A stretch of 64,000 nucleotides of DNA from Acinetobacter corruptisaponis (GTDB lineage: Bacteria > Pseudomonadota > Gammaproteobacteria > Pseudomonadales > Moraxellaceae), in NCBI RefSeq assembly GCF_030053775.1, contig NZ_CP125669.1, forward strand, positions 2,971,962 through 3,035,961, in the 5' to 3' direction. Shown piece after piece: positions 29,218-38,773 of this stretch. The first letter of the stretch is position 1. Every line of letters begins with the position of its first letter. The position numbers and the translations under genes are program-made. Below the pieces are notes generated by a model. The model was given only the letters and a program-made list of their open reading frames with translations, searched no databases and was not told the DNA's origin.

Positions 29218-29787
29218 ATGGGTGCAAGTTCTGCGCTAATTTTTGGTGTTTTGATCAATGTTGCAATTTTATTGGTCTTTTTCCGTTTTTTAATGCAATT
29301 GGCGGCAGTCAGTCCATACAATCCTGTGGTGCTTTCAACTGTGAAAGCCACCAAGATTGTGGATATTTTTAGCCGTATTTTTCCAACGGTGGGCAAGGGT
29401 CGTGTCAATTTGGCTGCGGTTGCCTTGTTGGTGGTGCTGTATTTACTGAAGATCTTTGGCCTGATGTATTTGTCTGGGCAGATGCCGCATAGTGCCGTGT
29501 ATCTGGTGATCACGACTTTTGTGACTATGATTCAGGACCTGATCCGTTTCTGCCGCTATCTGATTTTTGCAACCATCATTTTAAGCTGGGTGGTGATGTT
29601 TACGCAGACACGTTCACCTTATATTGAAGTGATTCAGGAGCTTGCTGAGCCATTGCTTGCACCTTTCCGCCGTTTGTTGCCAAATATGGGGATGATTGAC
29701 CTGTCACCAATTTTGGCTTTTCTGGCACTTTATATTGCTGAAATCCTGATGAATGAAGCGGCTAAAGTACTTTTAACAGGTCTTTAA
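29218..29787 (+). CDS. YggT family integral membrane protein
   Basis: 189 aa with two YGGT repeats: FRFLMQLAAVSPYNPVV in the first, and CRYLIFATIILSWVVMF...RSPYIEVIQELAEPLLAPFRRLLPNMGMIDLSPILAFLALYI in the second. Four or so membrane segments, inner membrane. Role unclear; implicated in osmotic response or septum-site functions in various bacteria. Last gene of the accA-tilS-proC-yggT run. Confidence 0.9.
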   Translation: MGASSALIFGVLINVAILLVFFRFLMQLAAVSPYNPVVLSTVKATKIVDIFSRIFPTVGKGRVNLAAVALLVVLYLLKIFGLMYLSGQMPHSAVYLVITTFVTMIQDLIRFCRYLIFATIILSWVVMFTQTRSPYIEVIQELAEPLLAPFRRLLPNMGMIDLSPILAFLALYIAEILMNEAAKVLLTGL

Positions 29788-29802
29788 GCAAACTGGATTC
29801 AA

Positions 29803-29831
29803 TAAAAAATGGGCGAGATGCCCATTTTTTA
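29803..29831. terminator. Bidirectional terminator after yggT
   Basis: ATGGGC/GCCCAT (29809-29814, 29820-29825) with loop GAGAT, extended by A and T runs. It overlaps the stop region of the convergent acyltransferase gene. Confidence 0.9.
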
Positions 29832-30959
29832 TTTCCTGATGAAACGTTGTCGTATTTTTTGATTCAGTGGATTGGAAAAGTAACGGGCAATGACTGCACC
29901 TAGTCCAATCGCAAGTACAAGATAAATCAATAAAAGTACAAGTTTAATATCGCCTTGAGTCAATGCAGGCGTATAAAAAAGCTTAAAAAAGCCCAGGATA
30001 ATCAAGTGGAATAGGTAAATTTCATAGCTATTTTTGCCGATATTTTGTAGGAATTTAAAGTGGTCAACCTGAACATTGGCTTGTTCGTTTGCAACATTCG
30101 CCAGAATCACAATTGCAGTTCCCAAGGCAAATAGGCTAATTCCCCAAACACAGCTTTCCTTAATCGGCGCAGAAAAATAGATCAGCAGCATCGTACCGAT
30201 CGCAGCAAATTTAAGGAACGACCATGTGTTTTGATGGAGTTTAAGCTGTGGTGCAATCGATGCCGCAAGGCAGCCAAAAGCAATTCCATCAAAACTGGAA
30301 AAATAGTGATACAGGTAGGCACCACTTTCCTCACCATAATGTAAATACCTAAAATAAGGACAAAACAGAATCAGAGTGATACAGGCAATCAAAAAGAGAG
30401 ATTGTCTTTTGAGGAAGAGGGCTGCTAATGGAAAAAGTAAGTAAAACACTTCTTCAACGGATAACGACCACAACACGCCCAGCACATAGTTGACCCAGCC
30501 ATTTTCGATAATCAGGATATTCATCCAAAAGGTGAGAGCCGCCAAATTCACTGTTGACTGTGCCACCACAATGCCATTGGGTGCCTGGGTCATAAAGGGT
30601 TTGAGTTCAAATGCGCATAAAAGATTAACCAGACAGACCAGTAAAATCATAGTGGGCATGATTCGGGCAAATCGTGAGATGTAGAAATCCCGCATATTGA
30701 TCTGGCTTAGGGTGCCCCAGCGTTTGATAGTATGTGAAGTAATCAGATAGCCTGAGATGACAAAAAACATCGTTACCCCATAGTTACCATTTCTGGCGAT
30801 TAGGGTGGTGATGTCTTCACCAAAAATCTGGAAATTGATCGAGGTGTCAAACAGTTTGTAAGGGATGTTAAAATGATGCAGCAAGACCAGAAAAATTGAA
30901 ATAAAGCGTAAAGAATCAATGGAATGATAACGGTTAAATTGAACCTGATTAAACGACAT
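29829..30959 (-). CDS. Acyltransferase 3 family membrane protein (OafA-like)
   Basis: 376 aa, about ten membrane segments. The family start is present: YHSIDSLRFISIFLVLLHHF with the catalytic-type His, followed by the NYGVTMFFVISGYLIT block and RFARIMPTMILL. These enzymes transfer acetyl or other acyl groups to surface polysaccharide, LPS or peptidoglycan from the inner membrane. No glycosyltransferases are adjacent, so the target is unknown. There is no extra SGNH domain. Transcribed after polA, separated by a hairpin. Confidence 0.9.
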   Translation of the reverse strand: MSFNQVQFNRYHSIDSLRFISIFLVLLHHFNIPYKLFDTSINFQIFGEDITTLIARNGNYGVTMFFVISGYLITSHTIKRWGTLSQINMRDFYISRFARIMPTMILLVCLVNLLCAFELKPFMTQAPNGIVVAQSTVNLAALTFWMNILIIENGWVNYVLGVLWSLSVEEVFYLLFPLAALFLKRQSLFLIACITLILFCPYFRYLHYGEESGAYLYHYFSSFDGIAFGCLAASIAPQLKLHQNTWSFLKFAAIGTMLLIYFSAPIKESCVWGISLFALGTAIVILANVANEQANVQVDHFKFLQNIGKNSYEIYLFHLIILGFFKLFYTPALTQGDIKLVLLLIYLVLAIGLGAVIARYFSNPLNQKIRQRFIRK

Positions 30960-31017
30960 ATTGCATTCCTTTCTCCTGTTATGGTTAGTTTTTATAATGG
31001 ATCGTTTATTGTAATCT

Positions 31018-31053
31018 CCCTTGCAGCATTAAAAGTATGCTTGTCTGCAAGGG
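31018..31053 (-). repeat. Inverted repeat between polA and the acyltransferase gene
   Basis: CCCTTGCAG (31018-31026) and CTGCAAGGG (31045-31053) are perfectly complementary; an alternative inner stem AGCAT/ATGCT (31025-31029, 31037-31041) would compete. No T run follows on the minus strand. Could be a terminator remnant, a conditional leader or a protein-binding site. Confidence 0.5.
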
Positions 31054-31079
31054 AAAATTTATTGAAGAATGATTACATA

Positions 31080-33860
31080 TTAATGGGCGGCATCCCAGTT
31101 CAGTCCCTGTCCGACCTCAACCACCAATGGAACTGAAATCTGAACGACAGACTGCATGACATCCGCAATTTGCTTGGATAATTCCGCAGCAATCGCTTCA
31201 TCCGCTTCAAATACAAGTTCGTCGTGTACCTGCAATAAAAGCTTGGCCTGATCTTTTGGCAGGATTTTATCAACCTCAATCATGGCAATCTTGATGATAT
31301 CTGCCGCGCTTCCCTGTAATGGCGCGTTAATCGCAGCGCGTTCAGCCGCCTTGCGCACCATCATGTTTCGCGCATCAATATCTGGTGTATATAAACGGCG
31401 CCCCAATATCGTTTCAACAAAACCCTGTTCCAGTGCAACCTGACGTGTACGCTGCATATATTCATAAATGCCAGGGTAGCGACGGAAGTATTGCTTGATA
31501 TAGTTCTGCGATTCTTCACGGCTAAAGCCTAACTGACGAATCAAGCCAAATTCCGACATGCCATAAAGCAGACCGAAATTGACAGCCTTGGCTTGACGGC
31601 GCTGGTCATTGGTCACATCTTCGATAGCAATGCCCAGTACCTCAGCCGCGGTACGGCGGTGTACATCTTGTCCATGCTGGAACGCATGAACCAAGGCATC
31701 ATCCTGGGAAAAGTGGGCCATCAGGCGCAGTTCAATTTGTGAATAGTCGGCTGCCAGCAGCACACGTCCCTCGGGCGCAATAAAGGCCTTGCGAATCTGA
31801 CGTCCAATTTGAGTACGAATTGGAATGTTTTGCAGGTTTGGATCAGTAGATGACAGGCGACCCGTCGCGGTCAAGGCCTGATGATAGCTGGTATGCACAC
31901 GATGTGTCGTATCATGTGACTGTTCAACCAGACGGTCAGTATAGGTGTTTTTAAGCTTTGCCAGCCCCCGGTGTTCCAGAATTACTTCGGCCAGTGGATG
32001 CTCAATTTTTTCCAATACACTTTCGCTGGTGCTGTATTGGCCTGTTGCTGTTTTCTTGCCACCCTTGATGCCCAGTTTGTCAAACAGCACTTCACCGACC
32101 TGTTTTGGTGAGGCGATATTAAATGTTTCACCTGCCAGTTCAGTGGCCTGATTTTCCAGTGTCTGCATGGTTTCTGAAAACTCAACACTGAGCTGGTCAA
32201 GGAAAGCATGATCCAGCTTGATTCCATCTTCTTCCATACCTGTAAGCACGCGTGCTACAGGCATTTCAATCTTATGCAGGATATTGACCAATTCTGGGGA
32301 ACCTTGCAGTTTTGCCGACAGAACTTCATACAGTCGATAAGTGACATGGGCATCTTCAGCAGCGTAATGTGCTGCCACTTCCAGCTCAATCTGGTTAAAG
32401 GTTTTCTGTTTGACACCCTTGCCTGCGATTTGCTCAAAGGTGGTGGTGAGATGGCTCAGATAAACCCGTGCCACATCATCCATGCCATGACGGGTTGCCG
32501 CCGCATTCAGGACATAGGAAGCCAGCATGGTATCGAAATACCAGCCCTGAATGATGATGCTGTGATTGGCAAAGATGTGTGCATCATATTTTAAATGATG
32601 ACCGATTTTCCTGATGTGTTCATTTTCAAGAATCGGTTTGATCTGGGCCAAAACAACTTCACGATTGAGTTGCTCAGGGGCATTTTCATAGTCATGTGCC
32701 AATGGAACATAATAGGCATCGTTTGCGTCAAAGGCGATGGAAAACCCGACCAGTTCTGCAACACGGTAGTCCAGACTGGTGGTTTCTGTATCAATGGCAA
32801 AGTGATCGGTCTGCTGCATCCGTTGTAACAGGCTGTCCCAGTCTTCCTGTTTCAGTACCGTATGATAGCTGGCTGCGCCAAGCTGGTCATCCTGACTGGA
32901 AAGACTGGCATGGTCTTCTGCAATACCATCCTGTGCCGCCGTGGGTTCAGTGGTTTGTGCAGCTTTCACAATACTCTGTGAAGTCTGTTGATAGGCAGAA
33001 CTATTTGGATTGTTCGGATGATCTAAAGACTGTAATTGATTTCGGAACTCCAGTTCAGTGTAGAGGTCACGCAAATGCTCCACGTTTGGATTGCAGAGCT
33101 TGAGTTCATGCCAGTCCAGATTAAGTTCAAGGTCACAGACAATGCTGGCAAGCTGATGATCAATTTTGATATTGTCCAGATTGTCCTTGATATTTTGACT
33201 GATTTTACCCTTGAGCTGGTCTGCATTGGCAATGATATTGTTGAGTGACCCGTATTCATTCAGCAGTTTGGCAGCCGTTTTCGCACCAACGCCAGGAACG
33301 CCCATGATGCCATCAGAGGCATCGCCCATAAGGGTGAGGTAGTCAATGATCTGGTGCGGATGCACTCCAAATTTTTCAAACACGCCTGCTTCATCTAAAA
33401 CACGTTCCTTGAAGCTGTCCTCAAGTTTGACATGCTCATTGACCAGTTGTGCCATGTCCTTATCGCCTGTTGAGATCAGCACATGATGGCCCTCAGCCAG
33501 CGCACGTTTGGTCAGTGTGCCAATAATGTCATCCGCTTCCGCACCTGGCAGGCTATACAGTGGAATACCCTGTGCCTTGATCAAGGCATGCAAATACGGA
33601 ATCTGTTGTGACAGTTCCTCTGGCATACTTGGGCGGTCACCCTTGTAAATCGGTGATAATTTATGACGAAATGTTGGCTCTGGTGTGTCAAAGATCACCG
33701 CCATATGGGTGGGCTGGGTACGGCGCATCAACTTCTGGATGGCTGAAATGGCACCACGGATTGCATTGGTATGCAGGCCAGTCGATGTTGTGAGTGGGGG
33801 CAAGGCGTGAAAAGCACGAAATAGAAAATAAGACCCGTCAACCAGGACAAAAGGTGGCAT
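31080..33860 (-). CDS. polA: DNA polymerase I
   Basis: 926 aa with all three domains: 5'-nuclease (LVDGSYFLFRAFHALPPL to about 290, including TLMGDASDGIMGVPGVGAKTA), 3'-5' exonuclease with intact acidic residues (FAIDTETTSLDYRVAELVG, HHLKYDAHIFA, YAAEDAHVTYRLYE), and polymerase (AADYSQIELRLMAHFS, RRQAKAVNFGLLYGMS, QVHDELVFEADE). Proofreading should therefore be active. An Asn/Ser/Gln-rich linker of about 50 residues (QTSQSIVKAAQTTEPTAA...) joins the first two domains. Okazaki-fragment and repair synthesis. Confidence 0.97.
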   Translation of the reverse strand: MPPFVLVDGSYFLFRAFHALPPLTTSTGLHTNAIRGAISAIQKLMRRTQPTHMAVIFDTPEPTFRHKLSPIYKGDRPSMPEELSQQIPYLHALIKAQGIPLYSLPGAEADDIIGTLTKRALAEGHHVLISTGDKDMAQLVNEHVKLEDSFKERVLDEAGVFEKFGVHPHQIIDYLTLMGDASDGIMGVPGVGAKTAAKLLNEYGSLNNIIANADQLKGKISQNIKDNLDNIKIDHQLASIVCDLELNLDWHELKLCNPNVEHLRDLYTELEFRNQLQSLDHPNNPNSSAYQQTSQSIVKAAQTTEPTAAQDGIAEDHASLSSQDDQLGAASYHTVLKQEDWDSLLQRMQQTDHFAIDTETTSLDYRVAELVGFSIAFDANDAYYVPLAHDYENAPEQLNREVVLAQIKPILENEHIRKIGHHLKYDAHIFANHSIIIQGWYFDTMLASYVLNAAATRHGMDDVARVYLSHLTTTFEQIAGKGVKQKTFNQIELEVAAHYAAEDAHVTYRLYEVLSAKLQGSPELVNILHKIEMPVARVLTGMEEDGIKLDHAFLDQLSVEFSETMQTLENQATELAGETFNIASPKQVGEVLFDKLGIKGGKKTATGQYSTSESVLEKIEHPLAEVILEHRGLAKLKNTYTDRLVEQSHDTTHRVHTSYHQALTATGRLSSTDPNLQNIPIRTQIGRQIRKAFIAPEGRVLLAADYSQIELRLMAHFSQDDALVHAFQHGQDVHRRTAAEVLGIAIEDVTNDQRRQAKAVNFGLLYGMSEFGLIRQLGFSREESQNYIKQYFRRYPGIYEYMQRTRQVALEQGFVETILGRRLYTPDIDARNMMVRKAAERAAINAPLQGSAADIIKIAMIEVDKILPKDQAKLLLQVHDELVFEADEAIAAELSKQIADVMQSVVQISVPLVVEVGQGLNWDAAH

Positions 33861-34048
33861 TGCACAAATCCTTATTATGAACTAGCGGCTATTTTACGTG
33901 AAAAAGTGGTGGCTGTCCCTGTTGTCGTGTTGAGCAGGGACGATCTATGTCGCTTTAAAAATTGCAGTATTTTGTATGTAAAAATGGCTGCCTATCCAGT
34001 GATCAAGTAAGATAGCCTCAATGAAGCTGTGATAATTGATATAAGCCC

Positions 34049-36907
34049 ATGTATAAAAAAGACAAACAGGGAATCGTCATTGTTCTGGTTGCCTTGACTG
34101 TATTGCTCGCCAGTGCAATCGCATTTCAATGGCAGGGGACAATTATTGCCGCTGCTATTGGACTGACCGTTGTTATTGTACACATTCTTTCCGAGATTCA
34201 TCAGCGTTTGCTTCAGCTTGAGCAGGCGGCACCCAGCTATTTTGCCCAGTCTGTTGGTATTGGAGTGCAGCGGATCGTGATTTATGGCGCGGCGCTGGTT
34301 GCGCTTTTTGCCTATGCAAATACATGGATGTGGCTGGCGGGTGGTGCGTTGTTGATACTCATGCTCTGCCTGATTCAAACCATCAGCGCTTTTCAAACAC
34401 GATTGCTTCATCTGGAACAATATACAAATACCCAGCCGAAAACAGATACCTTAAGCAATATCCATGACAATACGGAGATTGCCCAGGCCATACCAACAAC
34501 TACACCAAGTTTTGAAGCACAACATCCAGCTTGGATGCAAGCCAATGTCGCAGCAACTTCAAATATGGATATTCAAGATTCCATAGCCAACAACAATCAA
34601 CCAACAGTGAAAGAACAGGCTTGGTGGCAACCTGCATTCGACTGGATGATACATGGTAATCCAATCTTGCGTGTCGCCGTGGCCGTGTTGATGGTGGGTG
34701 TAGTGTTGCTACTGCGTTTTGCCAGTGAACATTGGCAGTTGAGTCTGGGCGTCAAACTGGGATTTATTGCCAGTGCGGGTGTCATCACCACCATTGCTGG
34801 CTATTTGCTGCAAAAGAAAAATCTGTTGTTTGCAGTGGCCCTGCAAGGTGTGGGTTTAGCCGTTGTCTTTTTAACCCTGATCTTCTCGCATCATTTCTCT
34901 GTTATTGCCAATCTGACCACGGCCAGTATTCTGTTTGTCATTTTACTGTTGATGACGGTTTATCTTAGCTTAAAGCAACAAGCCTTGTATTTGGCAATGC
35001 TGGCCTTGAGCATGGCCTATCTTGCGCCGTTGCTGATTCCACAAAATCATCCTGACGTAATTTTCCTGTTTGCTTATTACTTGTTAATTAATTTGGCTGT
35101 TGCAGCGGTTAATTTTATTCAACCCTGGAAAATCCTGCATCAAATCGCTTTTTTTGCCACCATGTTTATTGGTGGGGCAGTGATTGGAATTTATGCCAAG
35201 ACGCAGCAATTTGCTACACTGGACTGGATTTTATGGTTGCATATTGCGCTGTTTATCTGGCTTAGCGTCCGTTATAGCCAGTTGATGTTGCGGGCTCAAA
35301 ATCAGGACTTGAATTTAAATCAGGACACAGGGCGAAAAACCCAGCGCTTGCAACCCATTCTGGATGTGGGGCTAATTTTTAGTGTGCCTGTACTTGGCTT
35401 TTCACTGCATGCCTACCTGATGCATAACTCCACCCAGGCCTTGACCTGGGGGGCAGTTGCCTTGGCAATTGTCTATATCTCGTTAAATCTCTGGATTAAA
35501 CGGCAGCATCCACAACTTTCTATCTTGGCAAAAAGCTTCTTTATCCTTGCCGTGGTTTTTGTCGCCCTGATTTTCCCATTGGCAAAGGGCGCACACTGGA
35601 CTTCGACAGGCTGGGTAATACAGGGAGCGGCATTGATTGTCTGGGGTGTAACTGAGCGTTATCGTTTAAGCCGTTATGTTGGTGTGGCCTTGGTGCTGCT
35701 GAGTTCAGTGGCACTGATTTTTCAGGTTTGGTCAAATGATCATTTCCCAATACTCAGTACGGTCATTTATGCTTTAGCACAATTTATTTCAGCATTTTAT
35801 TTATTGCATTACCAAGAAGTTGAAAAGTATTTCAGCGCACGTATGCTCAGTGGAATTTTCCTTGCGCTGGGCCTGTATGCAGGTGCAGTCGCGGGCGTTG
35901 AGTTGATGCAGTGGCAGCAATATGGATTGAGTCCTTATCTTGCAATTGCAACGGTTTTGATGGCTGGGTTTAGCCTTGCTGTTCATTTAAAATCACAATT
36001 GCAGTGGGGAAATGTGCAACTGATTCTATTAGGTGGTCTGCTGTTCCTGCTCTATGGGGAAAGCTTCGCGGCAAATGTGTACTCTGTCTGGCATTGGCCG
36101 AGTGGTTTAAGCCAGTTCACCTTTGCCGTGGCTTCGGTTGTATTGGCGATCATGCTGATGACCTTAAAACTCACTTCTTCAAAAGCATATCTGGCGATTT
36201 GGTCTACATTGCTTTGGTTGAGTCTGGCAAGTGTTGGTTTAGCTATTTTCCCTATGATGCCAATCATTGCGCTTGCAATAATCCCTATTATCTACGGTGC
36301 TTGGCTATTTCAAACGAATAGGACACAGTTGCTGCATCAGCTTCCCGTGTGGTGTTTGACCCTGTTGTGGCTGGTGCTGGTGAACCTTGATGCCTATTCT
36401 GCTGAGCAATATTATTTTTTACCGTTGCTGAACTTCACTGACATTCTATCTTTGGTGATGTTCGTTGGTATGATCTGGATTATTTATCATCATGATTTTA
36501 CCACCGAGCAGTCTGTGGAGTGGGGCTTTAAAGTCACCACCATTTTAATTGGTTTACTGGTGTTGAGCAGTGTGATGGTTCGAGCCATGCATCATTATCT
36601 GGGTACGCCATTGTGGGGATTGGACATTTGGTCAAATGGAGATGTACAACTCAGTCTGACTTTATTATGGGTGATTCTGGCATTTATCCTGATGACTTTT
36701 TCCAGTCGCCGTCATATTCGCCAAATCTGGTTTGTGGGTGCTGCGTTGTTGGGTATTGTGGTGGCTAAATTATTACTGCTGGACTTATCGCAAAGTGGCA
36801 CGTTGACACGCGTGATTTCATTTATCGGTTCGGGTGCGGTCATGCTGGTGATTGCATATCTTGCACCTTTGCCGCCTGCGCTTGAGGAAAGTCAGAAAGA
36901 GGGCTAA
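34049..36907 (+). CDS. DUF2339 family giant integral membrane protein
   Basis: 952 aa and very hydrophobic, with well over twenty predicted membrane segments. Two to three N-terminal segments are followed by a soluble linker (about 135-195, Gln/Asn/Thr rich), then the DUF2339 core starting at EQAWWQPAFDWMIHGNPILRVAVAVLM. Charged residues are few inside the core. Members of this family have no established biochemical role; envelope functions are suspected. It is divergent from polA and meets the MscS gene tail-to-tail with zero spacing. Confidence 0.85.
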   Translation: MYKKDKQGIVIVLVALTVLLASAIAFQWQGTIIAAAIGLTVVIVHILSEIHQRLLQLEQAAPSYFAQSVGIGVQRIVIYGAALVALFAYANTWMWLAGGALLILMLCLIQTISAFQTRLLHLEQYTNTQPKTDTLSNIHDNTEIAQAIPTTTPSFEAQHPAWMQANVAATSNMDIQDSIANNNQPTVKEQAWWQPAFDWMIHGNPILRVAVAVLMVGVVLLLRFASEHWQLSLGVKLGFIASAGVITTIAGYLLQKKNLLFAVALQGVGLAVVFLTLIFSHHFSVIANLTTASILFVILLLMTVYLSLKQQALYLAMLALSMAYLAPLLIPQNHPDVIFLFAYYLLINLAVAAVNFIQPWKILHQIAFFATMFIGGAVIGIYAKTQQFATLDWILWLHIALFIWLSVRYSQLMLRAQNQDLNLNQDTGRKTQRLQPILDVGLIFSVPVLGFSLHAYLMHNSTQALTWGAVALAIVYISLNLWIKRQHPQLSILAKSFFILAVVFVALIFPLAKGAHWTSTGWVIQGAALIVWGVTERYRLSRYVGVALVLLSSVALIFQVWSNDHFPILSTVIYALAQFISAFYLLHYQEVEKYFSARMLSGIFLALGLYAGAVAGVELMQWQQYGLSPYLAIATVLMAGFSLAVHLKSQLQWGNVQLILLGGLLFLLYGESFAANVYSVWHWPSGLSQFTFAVASVVLAIMLMTLKLTSSKAYLAIWSTLLWLSLASVGLAIFPMMPIIALAIIPIIYGAWLFQTNRTQLLHQLPVWCLTLLWLVLVNLDAYSAEQYYFLPLLNFTDILSLVMFVGMIWIIYHHDFTTEQSVEWGFKVTTILIGLLVLSSVMVRAMHHYLGTPLWGLDIWSNGDVQLSLTLLWVILAFILMTFSSRRHIRQIWFVGAALLGIVVAKLLLLDLSQSGTLTRVISFIGSGAVMLVIAYLAPLPPALEESQKEG

Positions 36908-36930
36908 TCAACTCTCTTTCTGCTCTTTTT
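36893..36930. terminator. Terminator built from two overlapping gene ends
   Basis: CAGAAAGAG (36893-36901) pairs perfectly with CTCTTTCTG (36914-36922), followed by a T run at 36925-36930 on the plus strand. The left arm is DUF2339 coding sequence and the right arm is MscS coding sequence on the other strand; both stop codons sit in the loop. Confidence 0.8.
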
Positions 36931-37837
36931 TAAGTTCTTTCTGATGCGCATATTGATCAAGCTCATCATCCTCAAGCGGGATTGGTCGGTCAATCAGTCC
37001 CATTTTCGGTACAGGGATTTCAATCTGATTTTCCAGAAAGCCATTTCGTACGCGTTCCTGCATCTCATCGCGAACCTTTAGGGCATTCTCCTTACGACAC
37101 CAGACAGAAAACAGTAATTCAATCGATGATTCCCGAAATGCGGTCACAGTCACGGTTGCCTTTGGATCATCCATCACCAATGGATATTTGGCCGCAACTT
37201 CCAACAGAACCTGTCTTACCTTAATGATGTCCTCATGGAAATTAATCGCCAACGTGATGGGAATCCGCCGTATGGGATATTTGGACAGGTTCATCACAGG
37301 TGTTCGAATCAGTTGCTCATTGGGCAGGCGGATATAGACATTATCCAGTGTGAGGAGTTTCACGGACAGCAGGTCAATCGAAATCACCTGTCCCTCAATG
37401 GTCTGTCCCCGAATCAGGGTAATCTGGATGGTATCACCCACCTCAAAGGAACCCTCACCAATCAGGAACAAACCACTGATCAGGTTGGTGGCGGAGGTTT
37501 GTGAGGCAAAACCCAGAGCTACCGTTAAAATCCCCGCTGCACCCAGGAAAACGCTGAGTTTAAAACCTGCTTCCCTTAAGCTGGTCATAATAAACAGCAG
37601 GAAAATAAAATAGAAAATTCCCCTGCGCCACAATAAACGCTGATGGGCATTTAAACGACTGCCGATGGTGCGAATAAAGGTGTTTGAAACAAGACGTGCG
37701 ATCAGGAAACCAATAAAGCACAAGATAATGGCAACCAGAATTTCACTCAGCCGATCAAGATTAATACCTGTGAATATACTTTTCAGGGTGTCGGTCAGGT
37801 TATTTGCCACATCTTTGGGAATGCTGGTTTCTGCCAT
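36908..37837 (-). CDS. MscS family small-conductance mechanosensitive channel
   Basis: 309 aa. Three membrane helices are visible (LVAIILCFIGFLIARLV; IFYFIFLLFIMTSL; LSVFLGAAGILTVALGFASQTSATNLISGLFLI), the last being the pore helix with the Gly/Ala pattern of MscS, then the beta domain (FEVGDTIQITLIRGQTIEGQVISIDLLSVKLLTLDNVYIRLPNEQL) and the alpha-beta C-terminal domain. Opens under membrane tension to release osmolytes. It follows a 278-aa gene at 9-base spacing, so the two are probably co-transcribed. Confidence 0.93.
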   Translation of the reverse strand: MAETSIPKDVANNLTDTLKSIFTGINLDRLSEILVAIILCFIGFLIARLVSNTFIRTIGSRLNAHQRLLWRRGIFYFIFLLFIMTSLREAGFKLSVFLGAAGILTVALGFASQTSATNLISGLFLIGEGSFEVGDTIQITLIRGQTIEGQVISIDLLSVKLLTLDNVYIRLPNEQLIRTPVMNLSKYPIRRIPITLAINFHEDIIKVRQVLLEVAAKYPLVMDDPKATVTVTAFRESSIELLFSVWCRKENALKVRDEMQERVRNGFLENQIEIPVPKMGLIDRPIPLEDDELDQYAHQKELKKEQKES

Positions 37838-37846
37838 AAAAGCCTC

Positions 37847-38683
37847 TTAAAAGAATGAATCGAACATATTGAACAATGTGCTGCCAGGTGCCCGTGGTGG
37901 GTGGACGTAAATGACCTCGCCTGCCTGAGTTGGCGTTTTGTTTTCAATGCGGATACGCGCTGGATGTTCCGCACCCTCATAATAGACCTTGATTTGTGAG
38001 GTCCATAAACGCCCTGTACTTTCGCTATAGAACAGAGGAAGCGCAGGGACGGGCACATTCATACGGTCAAAACGCAGTTGATGCTGGCTGGTATTATGAA
38101 ACTCAATCGGGGTGACGGCACGGAATGCACGCGGTTTAAGCAGATTTAAGTCGGTGCGTCCATCCACCGAGGTGGCATAACAAATCTCACCATGCTGGGG
38201 GTCTTTTCCAAACCAGGTGTCTTTTGGCTGGATGATCGGAATATCAAATAAAGGTTCAGTCAATCCCTCAACCAAGCCTGCAATCCATAAGGGCGTACTG
38301 ATATAAAGTGTTCCGCGTTGACCTGCTGGGATATAAATTGGGTCTACAGGCTTGATCACCACCGAACGATCTGCCAAACGCGGCATCAAGTGAAAGGTGC
38401 TATTGGTCTTATGAAACATATAGCGTTCAATCTTTGCGGGGTGGGGCATTGCAAACTCAGTATCGCTCAGCATTTTCCATTGTTGTTCATAATCGTGCTG
38501 ACATTGGGGACGATGATATTCCAGCCGCCATTCCTTAATGCCACGGGTCAGGCGAAATAACAGTGAACCGAATTGCCAGGCCTTGGCCTGCTGAATTTCA
38601 AATTGTTGTTCTCCCCACCATTTCAAAATGTTGGCATGGGGCGGCTGATATTGCTGCTTTTGATATGAATTATTTTGAGACAA
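37847..38683 (-). CDS. Unknown soluble protein paired with MscS (possibly DUF432)
   Basis: 278 aa without signal peptide or membrane segment, rich in Trp, His and Pro. Segments such as RSVVIKPVDPIYIPAGQRGTLYISTPLWI and YATSVDGRTDLNLLKPRAFRAVTPIEF suggest a beta-sandwich. The pairing with an MscS-type channel and my memory of the family suggest DUF432, which is unverified. Lies 9 bases upstream of mscS and divergent from gspE, whose long 5' extension it would overlap. A cytosolic or membrane-peripheral partner of the channel is inference only. Confidence 0.72.
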   Translation of the reverse strand: MSQNNSYQKQQYQPPHANILKWWGEQQFEIQQAKAWQFGSLLFRLTRGIKEWRLEYHRPQCQHDYEQQWKMLSDTEFAMPHPAKIERYMFHKTNSTFHLMPRLADRSVVIKPVDPIYIPAGQRGTLYISTPLWIAGLVEGLTEPLFDIPIIQPKDTWFGKDPQHGEICYATSVDGRTDLNLLKPRAFRAVTPIEFHNTSQHQLRFDRMNVPVPALPLFYSESTGRLWTSQIKVYYEGAEHPARIRIENKTPTQAGEVIYVHPPRAPGSTLFNMFDSFF

Positions 38684-38773
38684 GATGCAAAATTCCTGTG
38701 TGAGTATGCTAAACAGACTTCACGCTGTAACTCGCTTAGAGTACACTCAAGCATCTTTTTTATCATTATTTGT

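Noticed and set aside
38675..38773. N-terminal extension of GspE
   Set aside because: The extra residues do not resemble GspE and overlap the divergent gene; the ATG pair at 38774/38777 fits the family.
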